Source: Pseudoscleropodium purum (lineage: Eukaryota; Streptophyta; Bryopsida; Hypnales; Brachytheciaceae). From it: a stretch of 64,000 bases of DNA. The notes under the pieces are model-generated. The model was not told the DNA's origin. It saw only the letters and a list, made by a program, of their open reading frames with translations, and ran no database searches. Below are positions 35,922 through 46,800 of the stretch, in pieces; positions within the stretch are counted from its first letter, which is position 1, and each line of letters opens with the position of its first letter. A program made the position numbers and the translations under genes. The stretch spans positions 3,658,001 to 3,722,000 of the forward strand of contig OZ017805.1 of assembly GCA_963969395.1 (NCBI GenBank), read 5' to 3'.

Positions 35922-37723
35922 CTCAAATGACTAGGCAATCTTTTCCCAACTCTCACATTGGAGAATTCTATCATCTATTTTTTTGAGTAGGCTTTCTATC
36001 TAGTGATGTCGATGATCTTTACTAGCGTTAGGGGCAATGACTCTCCTAAGCTAAGGATTCCGCTAGTCTTTCTAGAAAATTACACAGATGTAGATCGATG
36101 GATTGAGATTGAAGACAAGTACCTGAAATACCTACTTCTTGATGGGGCACTACTTGACTCAAAAGAAAAACAGAAACTTTTTTCGCATCACAATTTCAAG
36201 ACCCTATATGGCCTTTGTGCAGAGAACATCAACTATTTGGCAGACCTTGTTGAGGCAAAGAAGATTTGGATGAAGAGTTCATAGCGGATGAAGTTGAACT
36301 TATGTGGGGCAACGTAGTTGCCAACCTTCTTTGTCGTAAAGGTGAGAGAGAGGTTGGTGCAAGCCATGAAATCTAAGCTCATATGCCATTACCGTCAACA
36401 TTTGCTTCCGAGCCAGTCGCTAGAGTACATTTCTTACACTGCAACTGAATGGAAGTCATTTGCATTGGAGAAGAAGATAACTCATAAGCAACTGGAGTTC
36501 TAGGTAGACAAGAGGTTGACGATTGTTAGGGGAAGGAGTGGATACTAGCATAGACCAAACCCCTGAACAAGACCTTTGACCAAAACGATTGTCCACCATC
36601 GGTGAAGGCAATGTAAAAAACCTATATAAGAGCACATGAAGAACCAACTATTGAAGAGTCCTTAGCCAATCAATTTGGAAAGAATGACTTCTACAAGATT
36701 ATGGACTAGAAAATTTAGAATATGAGCGGCATTTTCACAGACCCCACCATCAAATCATGGAGGGGTGGAGAGTAGACACATATGTACATTTGGTTTCTAT
36801 TTAAGGTTACTTCTTCCAGGCCTCGTGCCAAATTGCTAGAAATCATAAGCTCAACAGACTCTTTGATGCCTTGGGATGTAGGGATCCAAGTAGAAATCTT
36901 CTAAGCGCTCGATCTCCAATAGTTCTCAATACTAATAATATTGGATTTCATGACATTCTTTGTCCCTTGGAAAAGTGTAGGGATGAGGCAAAAGTTTGAG
37001 TTTGGAATTGGCAAGTTATAATCTACAGTCCGGATCCAGAAGACGGCTTTTCCATCTCTACTATCAAAGTTTTGTGCTTAGTCTTCCTCGTCTTCTTATT
37101 TGGATACAACAATGGCTAGGATGCATAAAGCTCCTTCAAGAACTTTTTTACTAGGAAAGAGAAACCAATTAAATTAGTCTATGTTGTAGAGGAAATGGAT
37201 GAAATTGATACTTACTTCAGGTGTCCACAAATGCCTTAGCTGAAGATTTCCACTACGTTGATGATTTTGGCTGATCACTTGATTAATGATATGGTCATTG
37301 TGAATGTGATGGGGTTTAGAATTCATATACCTTGGTCTGGTAAGTTCTTGATTCACAATTCATGTCATTAGTCTCAAGGAAAACTAAATGTAGTGAAATT
37401 GCCTCTTTCTGACTTGTTTATGTGTTTTTTTTATCAATGGGGCAATGCAAAGGTACTGGACATTGTAGATTCAAAGGAAGCTAAAACAATCGGTCAAGTA
37501 GTTGCTAAACAGATTTGGAATTAGTTTCATCCATTTCATATAGCCAATTGTGATATAGATGAAGACAACATAGACGTGGAAGCAAAAAATGAGAATGCAG
37601 ACATCAAAAACCATAGTACTTTGTCTGGGTTGATAGAGAAGGAGTACACTGAACAATGCTTGTCACATTCCAAAGAAGTTGTAACCCTTCTTGTAATTAG
37701 AAAGGTTGGTTAATTTGGATGGT

Positions 37724-37743
37724 CATCATGAGATCTCATGATG
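37724..37743. repeat. PAL-2 copy, perfect palindrome
   Basis: CATCATGAGATCTCATGATG, in the presumed intron before the 38,131 exon. Confidence 0.9.
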
Positions 37744-38619
37744 CAAGATTATATTTGTTTCTCTTGTAAATGATAAGGTGGAACCGCCCTTCACGAAGTA
37801 GAGATCAATGGCCAGCATGTAGGTGGCATTACTTGAATGTTGGAACTATAGATTTGTAATGTGTCTAGTTCTATTTTTGAAGGTTGAAAGCAAGAAGAGT
37901 AGGATAAATGTTTTGTAGAACTCTAAATGTTACCAAATTATAGAATGTTGAAAGGTAGTTCTTGAATGGGGATACAGATTACTCGTGAATAGTTTTGCTA
38001 TAGTAGCATATCTGATCCTGTTGCATGGAAGAATTTGCTAGACACTTTTCATTGTGTTCTATTGTATTTCTAGTGGTCAAGGTCCTTCACTTCTATTAGG
38101 TGATTGACATTTATGATGTACTGTAGGAGAAATCACCCAAGTTGATAAAGCAGCCTAAGAAGTTGAAGAATCCTACCACACAATGCCATCTAAATACTCT
38201 TGTATTAGTGAACCAAGTTATGAAAGAAAAGATGGCTAATACCTCTAAGAAAAGGGGTTCCACATTAATAGAGAATTGTAGGAATTCAAATGAAGAACAT
38301 GAGATGAGGATAGAGCCAATAGTAGATATCTTGAAAGATTTTCTTGATGGTCCTAAGAGTCCTCTTGATTTTGTGGCTATGCATACAAATGAATAGGGCC
38401 AATATATGAACTATACAAATCTTTTACTCATTGTTGGGAGTGCATCAAAGAACCTTGAAGCAAGAGAAGCATATGCCATCTTAGTCTTCTATGCTACTTT
38501 GAGTGTAAGGAACATGTTTATTTCTAAATCCCAAGATAAGCGAGTTCTCCTTCAACAAGAGCATGCCGCACATGCAATAGAAGAAGACACGAGATGAGAC
38601 TGTTTTTTGTAGTCAAGGA

Positions 38620-38862
38620 ATGGATTCAATACATCCGGAAGCGGCCGTCTTTGCATCGTGTGATCTCATGATGTTGGGTATTCCTCATTGTGTTTCTATT
38701 GATGCCATGAAGGAGAACATTGTAGACGATACTTTGATAGATCTCAATCGGATGAGTCTGGAGGCAAACTACAAGAAAGTGAGATTGTACTATGGTATTG
38801 TTGATGAAGATAGGATCTACATTACGGTTAGGTTTAAGGCTCTTACTCAATTACTAAAGTAA
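38620..38862 (+). other. Unassigned 80-codon open frame containing a PAL-2 copy
   Basis: The frame ends with TAA and includes a PAL-2 copy at 38,654-38,673 (CATCGTGTGATCTCATGATG). I do not recognise the product. It lies between the ParB-like and FCP1-like remnants and may be an exon of either. A further frame at 39,004-39,225 is also unassigned. Confidence 0.3.
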
Positions 38863-39231
38863 ACTAAAGGAATAGACCGCAACCTAACTTGTGAATCTTT
38901 CAAATACCTTCAGTCTGTAGTAGTTGCGCAAATTTTTTTGTATAAAAGCATTATTGAAATTGTAGTTGAATAAGGTGGGCAAGCAAAACTAGTTGAGGAG
39001 GTTGTGGGATCAAGGGTCCAAGATCACGAGTTCCATGGTAAAGGAGTTAATGAAGACAAGGAAGGTGAAGGAAAAGGGATCCAAGAAGACAATGTCACTA
39101 GTGCTTTAGATGACATTCTACATGTCTTAAGCGATGGGATAAATTGCCTACTATTTTCAATTGATTGGTCTCTAATAAGGTCATCATCTCATCAATTGCA
39201 AATGGTGAGTGGACTCTTGCGTTGAAACCAA

Positions 39232-39866
39232 TGACACCAAAAGAAGTATTTCATCAAATCTATACCATCATTCTTGACTTACATGGACTTCTTCTTCATT
39301 GAATTTATATCCATAGTAAACTCCATGTACAATATCATTTGAGTGTCATGGCCTTTTTGAATTAGCTGTGTCTCAAGGTAGACATTGTATTCTGGATTAG
39401 TATTACGGCCAACAACATGGACAATTTGTTAGACATTTTACTTGCAGATACTTCGTTCAGTCCTCAAGATGTCACATGTCTTATTCAAGCAGCGTGCACA
39501 AAGTCAAGTTACAGAGTTCTGAGTGCGCTAGCTAAACCAATATTTTTGAAGGATCTTCAGACATTCGCAAGCATGGCTACTTTATCATCTACAAAAGACA
39601 TTCTTCTAATTGATGACAGTCCAGTTAAAAACCTGAACAATGATCCATATAGCACTATCTTCCCAAGATCTTGGTGCAGTGATACATGTGACACTTTCTT
39701 AGACTTGCATCTTTGACCTTGGCTTCAAAGGCTTTTTAAATCATATGAAGCTATGCTTGTGTTTGTGAAGAATAATCTATTGTTCAGTGGTCAAAGTCTG
39801 ATGGATGCTTTGTCCAGTGAGGTCTTTAATATCTTGAAGGGGACCATGAATTCACAACTGTAATAG
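39232..39866 (+). pseudogene. FCP1/NIF-phosphatase-like gene remnant a (PAL-2 element)
   Basis: One frame carries the three landmarks of the FCP1 homology (HAD) domain in order. Motif I is IILDLHGLLL, where the second Asp of DxDGT is His. Motif II-like is VDIVFWISITANNMDNLLDIL. Motif III is DILLIDDSPVKNLNNDP, followed by PWLQRLFKS. Interruptions are TGA twice and TAG once, each one C-to-T step from Arg or Gln, without frameshift; the open piece is 39,417-39,716. The family dephosphorylates Ser/Thr in proteins such as the RNA polymerase II tail; this copy is dead and its motif I is altered. It follows the ParB-like gene as in the PAL-3 element. A PAL-2 copy lies just after it (39,878-39,897). 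Confidence 0.65.
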
Positions 39867-40509
39867 ACCTGAGCCTTCATCATGAGATCTCATGATATTG
39901 GTCTTGGCGTATTTACAGAATTTTTGGAGGAACCATGTACATGCCCGTAACACCAAATTGTGAATATCAGTGTAAATGTTGTTGGAAATGCAGATGAAGT
40001 ATACTTAAAAATATTCCAATTTTTTTTTTTTGAAACTGTACTTTTTGAGATTTTGAATCAGTATTGAATATTTAGCTTTAGTACTATTGTACATTCACAT
40101 GAATGATTGTAAATGCACATTTTGTATATATTGTGTAGTTGAAATTTTGAACCTTGAATTGACACCCACTCAAGAATTGGATGTGAATTCTAGTCTGCCT
40201 CTTGGTATTCTTCCTTAGTTTCCATCTAAGGATCTCACGGCACTTTATTTTACAAGTTAATTATATTTTGTTCTTGGCGCTTAATTGCATATTTGGAGTA
40301 GTACTAGTCATCATTCAAGTGCGTCACAATCCATTTTTGTACTTGGAGATAATAACCATAAGTTATTTTCATTTTCTCCACCTATAATGGAATTGCTAAG
40401 GTATTTTTTGGTGGTACTGTATATGGTGTGGGTTCACAATCATTGTGGGAACTCTAGATGATTAGAGGTTATGTTCTCTTAAAGTAATTAATTTGTGTGC
40501 TAATCTTGG

Positions 40510-41010
40510 TTCACGCAGAAGGCGTTGCTCATTGTACTAATTGGTGCTCTAAATGTGGAGGGTGGTCTTGAGGATCTCCCTAAAAATATAAACATATCAG
40601 TTGACTTTCATAGGCTTTTCCAACAATTTGTCAAACACACTCATTGTGGCTTGTGGTCATCAATGCACACTTCGACTTTGGCAAAGCTTTTTGACGTCTT
40701 ATTCTATGGAAGATTGTAGAAGGGTTTCTTCTTATTGCTAGTGTTGACAAACCTAATAAGAACAAGCCCTATCCAAACCATGGTGACATATTGAAGCATA
40801 TCTTAAATAGTCCTCAATAATGCAAGGTTTTGTGGAATCAAACTATTGTGGTACTCGAATTAGATCCTTTGAAGTGGCCATATGCATGGGTATTAGAACC
40901 CTCAATATATGTGAAGGATGATGCACATTCTCTTGAATTGCAATGTCCCTTTTATGTATGAACAGTGGTAGATGTTAGAGGGGAACCCTTTATAAAAAAA
41001 AAAAAAATTT
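40510..41010 (+). pseudogene. FCP1/NIF-phosphatase-like gene remnant b (PAL-2 element)
   Basis: The first part (40,525-40,719) has IVLIGALNVEGG at the motif I place and HCGLWSSMHTSTLAKLFDVLF, the WSS motif II block. A frame change near 40,720 leads to DKPNKNKPYPNHGD, HILNSP-stop-CKVLW and TIVVLELDPLKWPYAW at the motif III place. Motif I lacks both Asp. It aligns with the gene at 58,881-59,699, which likewise is the second FCP1-like gene and the last before the terminus. The match is weaker than for remnant a. Confidence 0.5.
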
Positions 41011-41236
41011 GGATGCTATAGTCAGTGCTTGTGTTTTATTTGGAAGGCTCTTTTTTTGTTATATTTGATATGAATATTAGTAAAATCTAATGAAAACTAG
41101 CTAAGATGGTAATTTCAATTCTAAATTTTGTACGAAATGCACGTAAGTTCATTGCATTTGCCTTGCCATTTTTCCTAAAAGTTTTTCTTTTCTTCTTTCA
41201 AGGGTATGGTGGTGTTCAAAATTCTAGCATGCATCC

Positions 41237-41460
41237 AAGGATCTCATGATGAATTCTTGAAGGAGAAAGTTCAACTTCTTCCCTCAAAGGTTTTCTTTCC
41301 TATTTCTAAGGGCATAGTGGTGTCTCAAATTCTAACATCCAAAGATCTCATGATGAACTCTACCACCAAGAAGTTGCAAATCTTCCTTCAAAGGTTTACC
41401 TTTCTACTTTCAACGATCTCACAATAGTAGAAATCCTAACAACCATGGATCTCACGATGA
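41237..41460. repeat. Subterminal PAL-2 half-site array (right end)
   Basis: Half-sites GGATCTCATGATGAATTC at about 41,237, AGATCTCATGATGAACTC at 41,343, CGATCTCACAATAG at 41,414 and GGATCTCACGATGAATTC at 41,448, all in the same orientation. The first two are embedded in a degenerate direct repeat of about 105 bases (AAGGTTTTCTTTCCTATTTC). They lie 60-280 bases inside the right terminus. Confidence 0.7.
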
Positions 41461-41489
41461 ATTCTATCATAAAGTCCAAATTTCACCTC

Positions 41490-41517
41490 AAAGTCTAGAA
41501 GTAGTTAAATATGGCAT
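41490..41517 (-). repeat. Right terminal inverted repeat of PAL-2 element
   Basis: Ends AAGTAGTTAAATATGGCAT directly before TTAA (41,518-41,521). Inverted match to 11,080-11,107 at 25 of 28 positions. Confidence 0.88.
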
Positions 41518-41538
41518 TTAAGTCGATGCAACTTGAAT
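41518..41538. repeat. PAL-1 copy at the insertion point
   Basis: TTTAAGTC, five bases, AACTTGAA. Its left bases form the TTAA flanking the PAL-2 element. It ends 43 bases before the exon start at 41,582. Confidence 0.75.
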
Positions 41539-41581
41539 TATACAACTTTGTTTCTTAACTTTCCCTGTGTATTCTCTGTAG

Positions 41582-43590
41582 GAATTTCACATTGCCATAA
41601 AGCTTCATTTTTCCATGATCAATGTCAAAAAGTCCTAGGGCGCATTGAACAAGAGTAAGACCGCAGATATGAACATCCACAACGAAATCAAGATTATTAC
41701 TGCAACCAATGATGTCTACAATCTGTGGCAAGAAGTAATATTGTGCCAATTGCAAGGGCTATTGATTGACTTTGAGTTCATAAATTCCATGAAAGATGTG
41801 AAGTCATGGGATCGTGAGAGGGATGGAACCATCAATAGGGAGTTCTTCAAATGGCTTGGAAATACACCAAAATGTGACCTCAAGAAGCTTGCACTGCACA
41901 TTCTCAACAAGATGTCGAAGCATATGCATCTCCACTCGAAAGTCACTATGGAGAAGATAATTGATGTCCTTGCAGATTGGTACAACACTAAAGAATGGCT
42001 AGAGCAGAATAAGAGAAAACAAGCTATAAGGAAATATATTTACTTGGAGAGGCAATATTTGGGATTTTATGACAATGAAGGCAATTAATGGAGGGAGAAG
42101 TCGAAAGCCTTCAAGTCAAAATTCAAAATAATGAAGGCCACCAAGAATATGTTGTACACAAATCTCTAGCAAAACTTCTTTTCACTAGTGAAGAGGCCGT
42201 CCTTGAAAAACAAAACCACTCTACAACTTTCTCCCTATGCGGCAGAGTTTTTCAAGGTCTTTCTTTGTAGCAAAGGTGAATACAAGAAGCTTGAGGCATC
42301 GACATATTTGAGGCTGTATGACTGTAAGGAGGATGAATTGGCCTCATGGGAAACAATGTGTGGGACCTTGAGGCGGTTGACATCAAGCTCGCTTTGATGG
42401 ACTTCCAGAACATTCCAGGAGTCATTAATAAAGAGATAGCCACAAAAGATTCACCATACTTCAATGAATTCTTAGACGAAGTGATGATGTTGACCAATCC
42501 TTCTCCCATCGACCTAAAGGTGTGGCTTTGGATTTGTGGAGTTGAAGACATAGAAGATGACCTTTGGATGCATATTAGGTTTGGTGTATTTGGAGCAACA
42601 TACATGATGCGAATTGTAGAGTACATTCTTGCTCCAATAGAGCAGCTGGAAGATCTAGCCGCTAGTTCCACTTGTGCAAAGGCTTTGGTGCATCTCATAT
42701 TTCTCATCAAGAAGGGGACAAAGATTAAAACTACGAAGATACTTCAAAGATTTGAGGCACTGATGCTCCCCAAGTGGTAGAAGCTGGGACTTTACAGCGA
42801 GTTGGAATATGAAGTGTATGATATGAAACTTCAAATGGAGTTTTACATATGCATATTGGATCTATTCTATCACTTGAAAGTGGATGTGTTTTCAATCTTC
42901 ACGAGGGGGAAAATGGTTTGTACAGCTTAGGTAAGTGAAATGCCAAAATGCTTTAGTGTTTAAATCAATCCGAGTTGAACTTGCCTATTTTTTATGGTCA
43001 TCTAACATTCAAGTGATTCTTATTAAGGATGCTAACTTCCTTAGCCTTTATTCAAATCAGCTCAAGTTGAACGTTTCCTTGGTGAATAATTAAAAGTGCC
43101 TTAGGGCAGATGACAGAAATGGATCATGATGCCATTGCTAATCGCAAGCACCGCAACAAATTCCAAGACCTTGCGGTATAGTTTGAGTACCTAGGTAAAG
43201 TCAACTCTTTCAACACCACCTACTTCGTGGACCAAAAAAAGCATCTAGTGAAGAAGGCGTTGATATTGAGGAAGGCTGGGTCAAGCTTGTAGAGGGGCAA
43301 GGAGAAAGAGTCGAATCAAGGTGAGGATTTGGGTGAAGAGTCAAAGAAGACAAACATTGTTGACTAGTTGGGGATGATGTTGGCTACAATGATCGTTGGG
43401 AGGGCCCAAGCTTAGATGTTGCTGAAGTTGGTCCTGACGTTAGGGAGGCTGTCAAAGCCAACGAATTTCATGGGTCGTCAACATTGGCCAGAGAGCAGGT
43501 GAACGTTTTTCCAAGTTCAGCTTGTAGAGATCTAAGGAAGCAATTGTGGGAAGAATCTCCTAAGAAGAAGATGAAAACTTAGGTGCTGAT
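41582..43590 (+). pseudogene. ParB/DGQHR-like gene, later exons (PAL-1 element)
   Basis: Exon 41,582-42,930 opens after CCCTGTGTATTCTCTGTAG and closes at a consensus-like donor, CTTAG|GTAAGTG. Its start (EFHIAIKLHF, then IKIITATNDVYNLWQEV) aligns with the second exon of the PAL-3 copy (DAKLKVMAHF, LPLIFIKETTWVLWTEV) and the PAL-2 copy (RIPLVFLENYT). Stops TAG, TAA, TAG are Gln-compatible and there is one frameshift near 42,345. The next exon begins at 43,110 after CCTTAGGGCAG (MTEMDHDAIANRK), has further TAG stops and a frame change near 43,370, and ends with a basic SPKKKMKT. The intron 42,931-43,109 holds two PAL-1 copies. This is the 3' part of the gene at 9,555, separated by the PAL-2 insertion. 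Confidence 0.55.
42959..43071. repeat. Two PAL-1 copies in the intron 42,931-43,109
   Basis: Degenerate copies at about 42,959-42,979 (TTTAAATC..GAGTTGAA) and 43,051-43,071 (TTCAAATC..AAGTTGAA). The second ends 38 bases before the exon at 43,110. Confidence 0.6.
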
Positions 43591-43661
43591 GAGAATATTC
43601 CTCCAAGATAGAGAAGACAACAAAACACTATAAGGGAAAATATATCCTACATGACAAAAAG

Positions 43662-43820
43662 TTGACATAATTTTGTCAATTGTCTTGTCAATTAGGACTA
43701 TCTAATTCAAACACTTAATTGATAAACTTTTGTCAACTAAGATATTTAATTGGCAAAGTTTTGACACTACGTTGACAAACTTATGTCAATTAGGACACCC
43801 AACTGATAGAGTTTATCAAC
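43662..43820. repeat. Fourth palindrome cluster (TTGACA..TGTCAA)
   Basis: Five 18-bp palindrome-like units: 43,662-43,679 (TTGACATAATTTTGTCAA), 43,719-43,736, 43,750-43,767, 43,772-43,789 and 43,803-43,820, plus half-sites TTGTCAATTAGGAC. They lie just right of the last PAL-1 gene remnant. They could be subterminal repeats of the outer element or a separate small element. Confidence 0.6.
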
Positions 43821-43839
43821 ACATTTGTCATCTAGGACA

Positions 43840-46800
43840 CCAATATCAACAAAGGAAATTTTTACTAACATTTCTCAATGACTCACCATCATTACATTGC
43901 ATTAGAAATCCTAATTTCTAAAGGATACTCAAAACTACTTTGTCATTTGTAAATTCCAGAATCTCTATTCAAAACCAAAAGTATGTAACTTGTTGGTTAT
44001 GATGCTCCTATCTTTGTACTTCTGCACATGCTACATCTATATCTAAAAACTATTGGGATATACAAACTAAGCATCCCAATTAATAAACTACATGTTTATC
44101 ATTTTGAATTTAATATTCCAATGCTCAACTCTTTGCTACCTCAAGTTACAACATAGCTAAAAATGTTGTTCTATAACAAACTAATATCTGTAGTCATGCC
44201 ATCAAGTGTAAAGTTTCTTGAAGGAATCCCATTGTTGAGAGACCAACAAAAAAATGTATTTGAACACTCCTTTCAGCAACACCACATTGACATTAAACCA
44301 TTAGGCTAGTGCTTTCACGTCCACAGACTTCTGTTCTTACCCTTCACCTATGCCCTCATATAGACACAATGCATCCTGAATCCCAATTATGTTCAAAGTG
44401 TCGACTTTTGTTGAAAACTAGGGGCATCACTATCTACTATTGGATAGAATGCCACATTTACAACATGCTTATAACCATGCATGGTGATCTTGGGAGATTG
44501 CAACCGATCATATCAACTTTTCATCAACTGAAGTAATTAAACGTAAGAAACAACAAAGGGAGACCATAGCACTAACCTTAGACAATTCACCCTCACGTCT
44601 AATCAAGGATGTCTACCAATCCATCATATCTAATGCTAGTGTCAAGAGAAACTTCTTTTATAATATCACAATACACACTAGATTCTTTACTTGCAAAATC
44701 TTATGGGCTTCCAAAACTTATAAAAATTGAAGAAAAATGGAGCACTAGAGTCATTTTTGATCACTTGTGGATTTCATCTTTGTCCTTGGCAATGTTAATC
44801 GTTTCTATATCATTTTAATTTTATTAGAAAAATGATTAAAGTCCATTCAATACTCTATACTATCATCGAGGAAGTCTTCACACCACCATGGTTTATCTTG
44901 TTAGCTCTTCGTCTTTTGTTTTTATTAGTGATATTCATAAGATTCAATTCAATCTCAGATTGACAACATGAAAGGTATATATCAAGAATGAGGCGTGAAG
45001 ATCAAAAGAAGAAATGAGAATGGAAAGTGGTTTGTAGAACTATAGATACAATCATAGCTAACGTTTATGTACATTGCCCTTGACTTAAAAGTTCACAGGG
45101 TAGATTTGTGAATTGAACAACAATTACACAAAATTAGACTTTGTAAGATATAATTTCAAACCCATTAACCTATTTCATAGAAGGCATGTACATAAGTGTA
45201 CTTATGAATGAAGCTTTCTGGTGAGAGTTTATAACATTCTATTGTAGTACTAATCCTCCAAGTTTTGTCATGATTGGTAGTGACTATACCTGTCTACAAA
45301 ACTTGGTTTAGTACCAATCCTTTCATTTCTTGCACTCCAAATGTACAAGGATATGTATCAAAGAAAGAAATGCCAAAACATAATGGATATTCCAAATCTC
45401 CTTGAATTAGTAGATGAACTCGAGATGTTAACAATTCCTTTCAAGGATGTTATGTTTAATGGAAGAATGCCATGGAACAGAAACTATTAATCAAACTTAG
45501 AAAGAGAACGTACATGAAAAGACCTTTTGGACAATCTGAGACCATGCGAAAGAGCAGAGGAGGGTCATTGGGCCTCTCGTTAGTCAGAAAAAGTTGCTTT
45601 CTTGTCCGCCCTATACAATAAGGTGCAATTTGAGCAGCAATTTTTTCCAATACTAGCACTTCTAGCAAGAATGGCAATTGAAATATAGAATTACATTGTT
45701 AGACTCAATCTTAGACTTCATTGACAACAACAAATAATTGTATAACAAAAACATGACACTATCTTCAGATGGAGCCAAAAAAAATACATGCACAATCAAA
45801 CCTCTTCAATATGACCTCTAAAATGACATTCTTGAATATCCTATACACTTGCCACACTATTATTGCCTATATCATCCTTCTGGACATTCAAACTTGGTCT
45901 TAGTCACTAGTTCAGTACCAAAAACAAATAGATTAAAGAAATCAGGGTGCATTATTACACAGCAAGGTTCTTTGTAAAGTTAAGTTGTTTTAAGGACATA
46001 TAGACAAAATCTTGAAAAATATCTCTCTAAAAATTCATGACAAGGTCTCTTTACGGTCACAATGAACTTATGGATGTCTCCATTGTTATAATTCTAAATT
46101 GCTTACAGTCAATGAAAATAACTTGGTTCTTTCAACAGACTCCCAAATGAGGATTGATTAGAGTGATGAAATTCATGGCTTCTAAACCAACAATCCTGGG
46201 TTATTAGTGACGACAAAACATAGGGAGATCTTCAACTCTACTCTCTAGGTCTTCTAATATCCCAATATCTTCAAGTAAATCATCTTTGGTCGAGTATAGC
46301 AATGCTAAAGCGTACCATACAAGTAGACAGCCTAAAGAATGAGCTACAAAGGAAATTCACTCCAAAGATGACACTTTCTCCACAATTTGGTCAAATCTAA
46401 TTACAATGTCACTCATTGAAGAATTAATACCCCATTCTCCTTGAAAGTTCTTGGAACTATTTACTTTTTTTGAGTACCCTGATCATTTTATTGTATTTCA
46501 TACAAAAGTCTCCTTATGATCATTGTGATCGTAGGAAGGTCTTTCTATAAACCGAAGGGAATCTCCATATAATCAATGTAGAGATGTTCCTATGATTCCT
46601 ATGATTCTTATGAATAATAGAAAAGATTCTCTAGTGGTGTTGTTTAAAAATGCCTAAAACATATTCATATTACTAAAACCTTGTTAATGATAAGGTAGAT
46701 AAATGATAACAAGAATTAATGATAAGTTGAATTTTACCTCTAAAGCAAGATAATGACTAGCCTAGTCAATGCCATCAAGGGGGTTTAGAAACGAATTTAC

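Larger units (their letters stand above)
34613..38396 (+). pseudogene. ParB/DGQHR-like gene (PAL-2 element)
   Basis: A frame from about 34,785 to 35,841 contains LILDYGTLNVEMCKTI, a Lys-rich middle, then YYIIEGQYMVEAHKIL and FNIIPIWVHHELLDIIHLSKALNQNVA. This matches the PAL-3 copy (YIIGGQHTVTACREL, FEVIPVFSRDPDTLIRVSNALN) and is the proposed ParB/DGQHR-like core. Stops inside are TAG or TAA, e.g. KE-stop-TFL. A donor-like G|GTATAT at 35,842 sits at the same place as the donor after GGKPSAAFE in the PAL-3 copy. The next exon begins at 36,003 (VMSMIF, RIPLVFLENYT) after TTTCTATCTAG, and a third at 38,131 (EKSPKLIKQPKK) after ATGTACTGTAG, ending TAG at 38,394-38,396. The PAL-2 copy at 35,902 is in the first intron. 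Middle exon boundaries after 36.3 kb are uncertain. Confidence 0.6.
11080..41517. mobile_element. Giant DNA transposon with TIRs and TTAA flanks (PAL-2 element), 30.4 kb
   Basis: The left end (11,080-11,107) and right end (41,490-41,517) are inverted copies matching at 25 of 28 positions, including 19 identical outer bases, ATGCCATATTTAACTACTT. Both are bordered by TTAA (11,076-11,079 and 41,518-41,521). Removing the insert and one TTAA restores a PAL-1 palindrome (TTTAAGTC...) and joins two parts of one gene. All PAL-2 palindromes found in the window lie between these ends. Three later insertions (D, A, B; about 10.3 kb) lie inside, so the original element was about 20 kb. TTAA duplications are typical of piggyBac and Kolobok elements, but neither transposase was recognised. 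The genes are decayed. Confidence 0.85.
1..43830. mobile_element. Outer giant transposon (PAL-1 element), partial, interrupted by the PAL-2 element
   Basis: PAL-1 palindromes (TTCAAGTC, five bases, GACTTGAA) occur from 2.3 to 11.0 kb and again from 41.5 to 43.1 kb, and I found none between 11,080 and 41,517. A ParB-like gene is split the same way: its first visible exon ends near 11.0 kb and its later exons begin at 41,582. The simplest reading is one element cut in two by a 30.4-kb insertion. The left end lies outside the window, because a DUF7869-like pseudogene still runs at position 137. The right end was not found; gene remnants stop near 43.6 kb. The extent is therefore approximate. Confidence 0.5.

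Noticed and set aside
11080..41517. piggyBac or Kolobok element
   Set aside because: Only the TTAA duplication agrees; termini do not begin CCY and no matching transposase was recognised.
9555..43590. Bacterial ParB/parS contamination
   Set aside because: The genes have GT..AG introns, lie in AT-rich DNA with plant-type repeats, and share termini with eukaryote-type elements.
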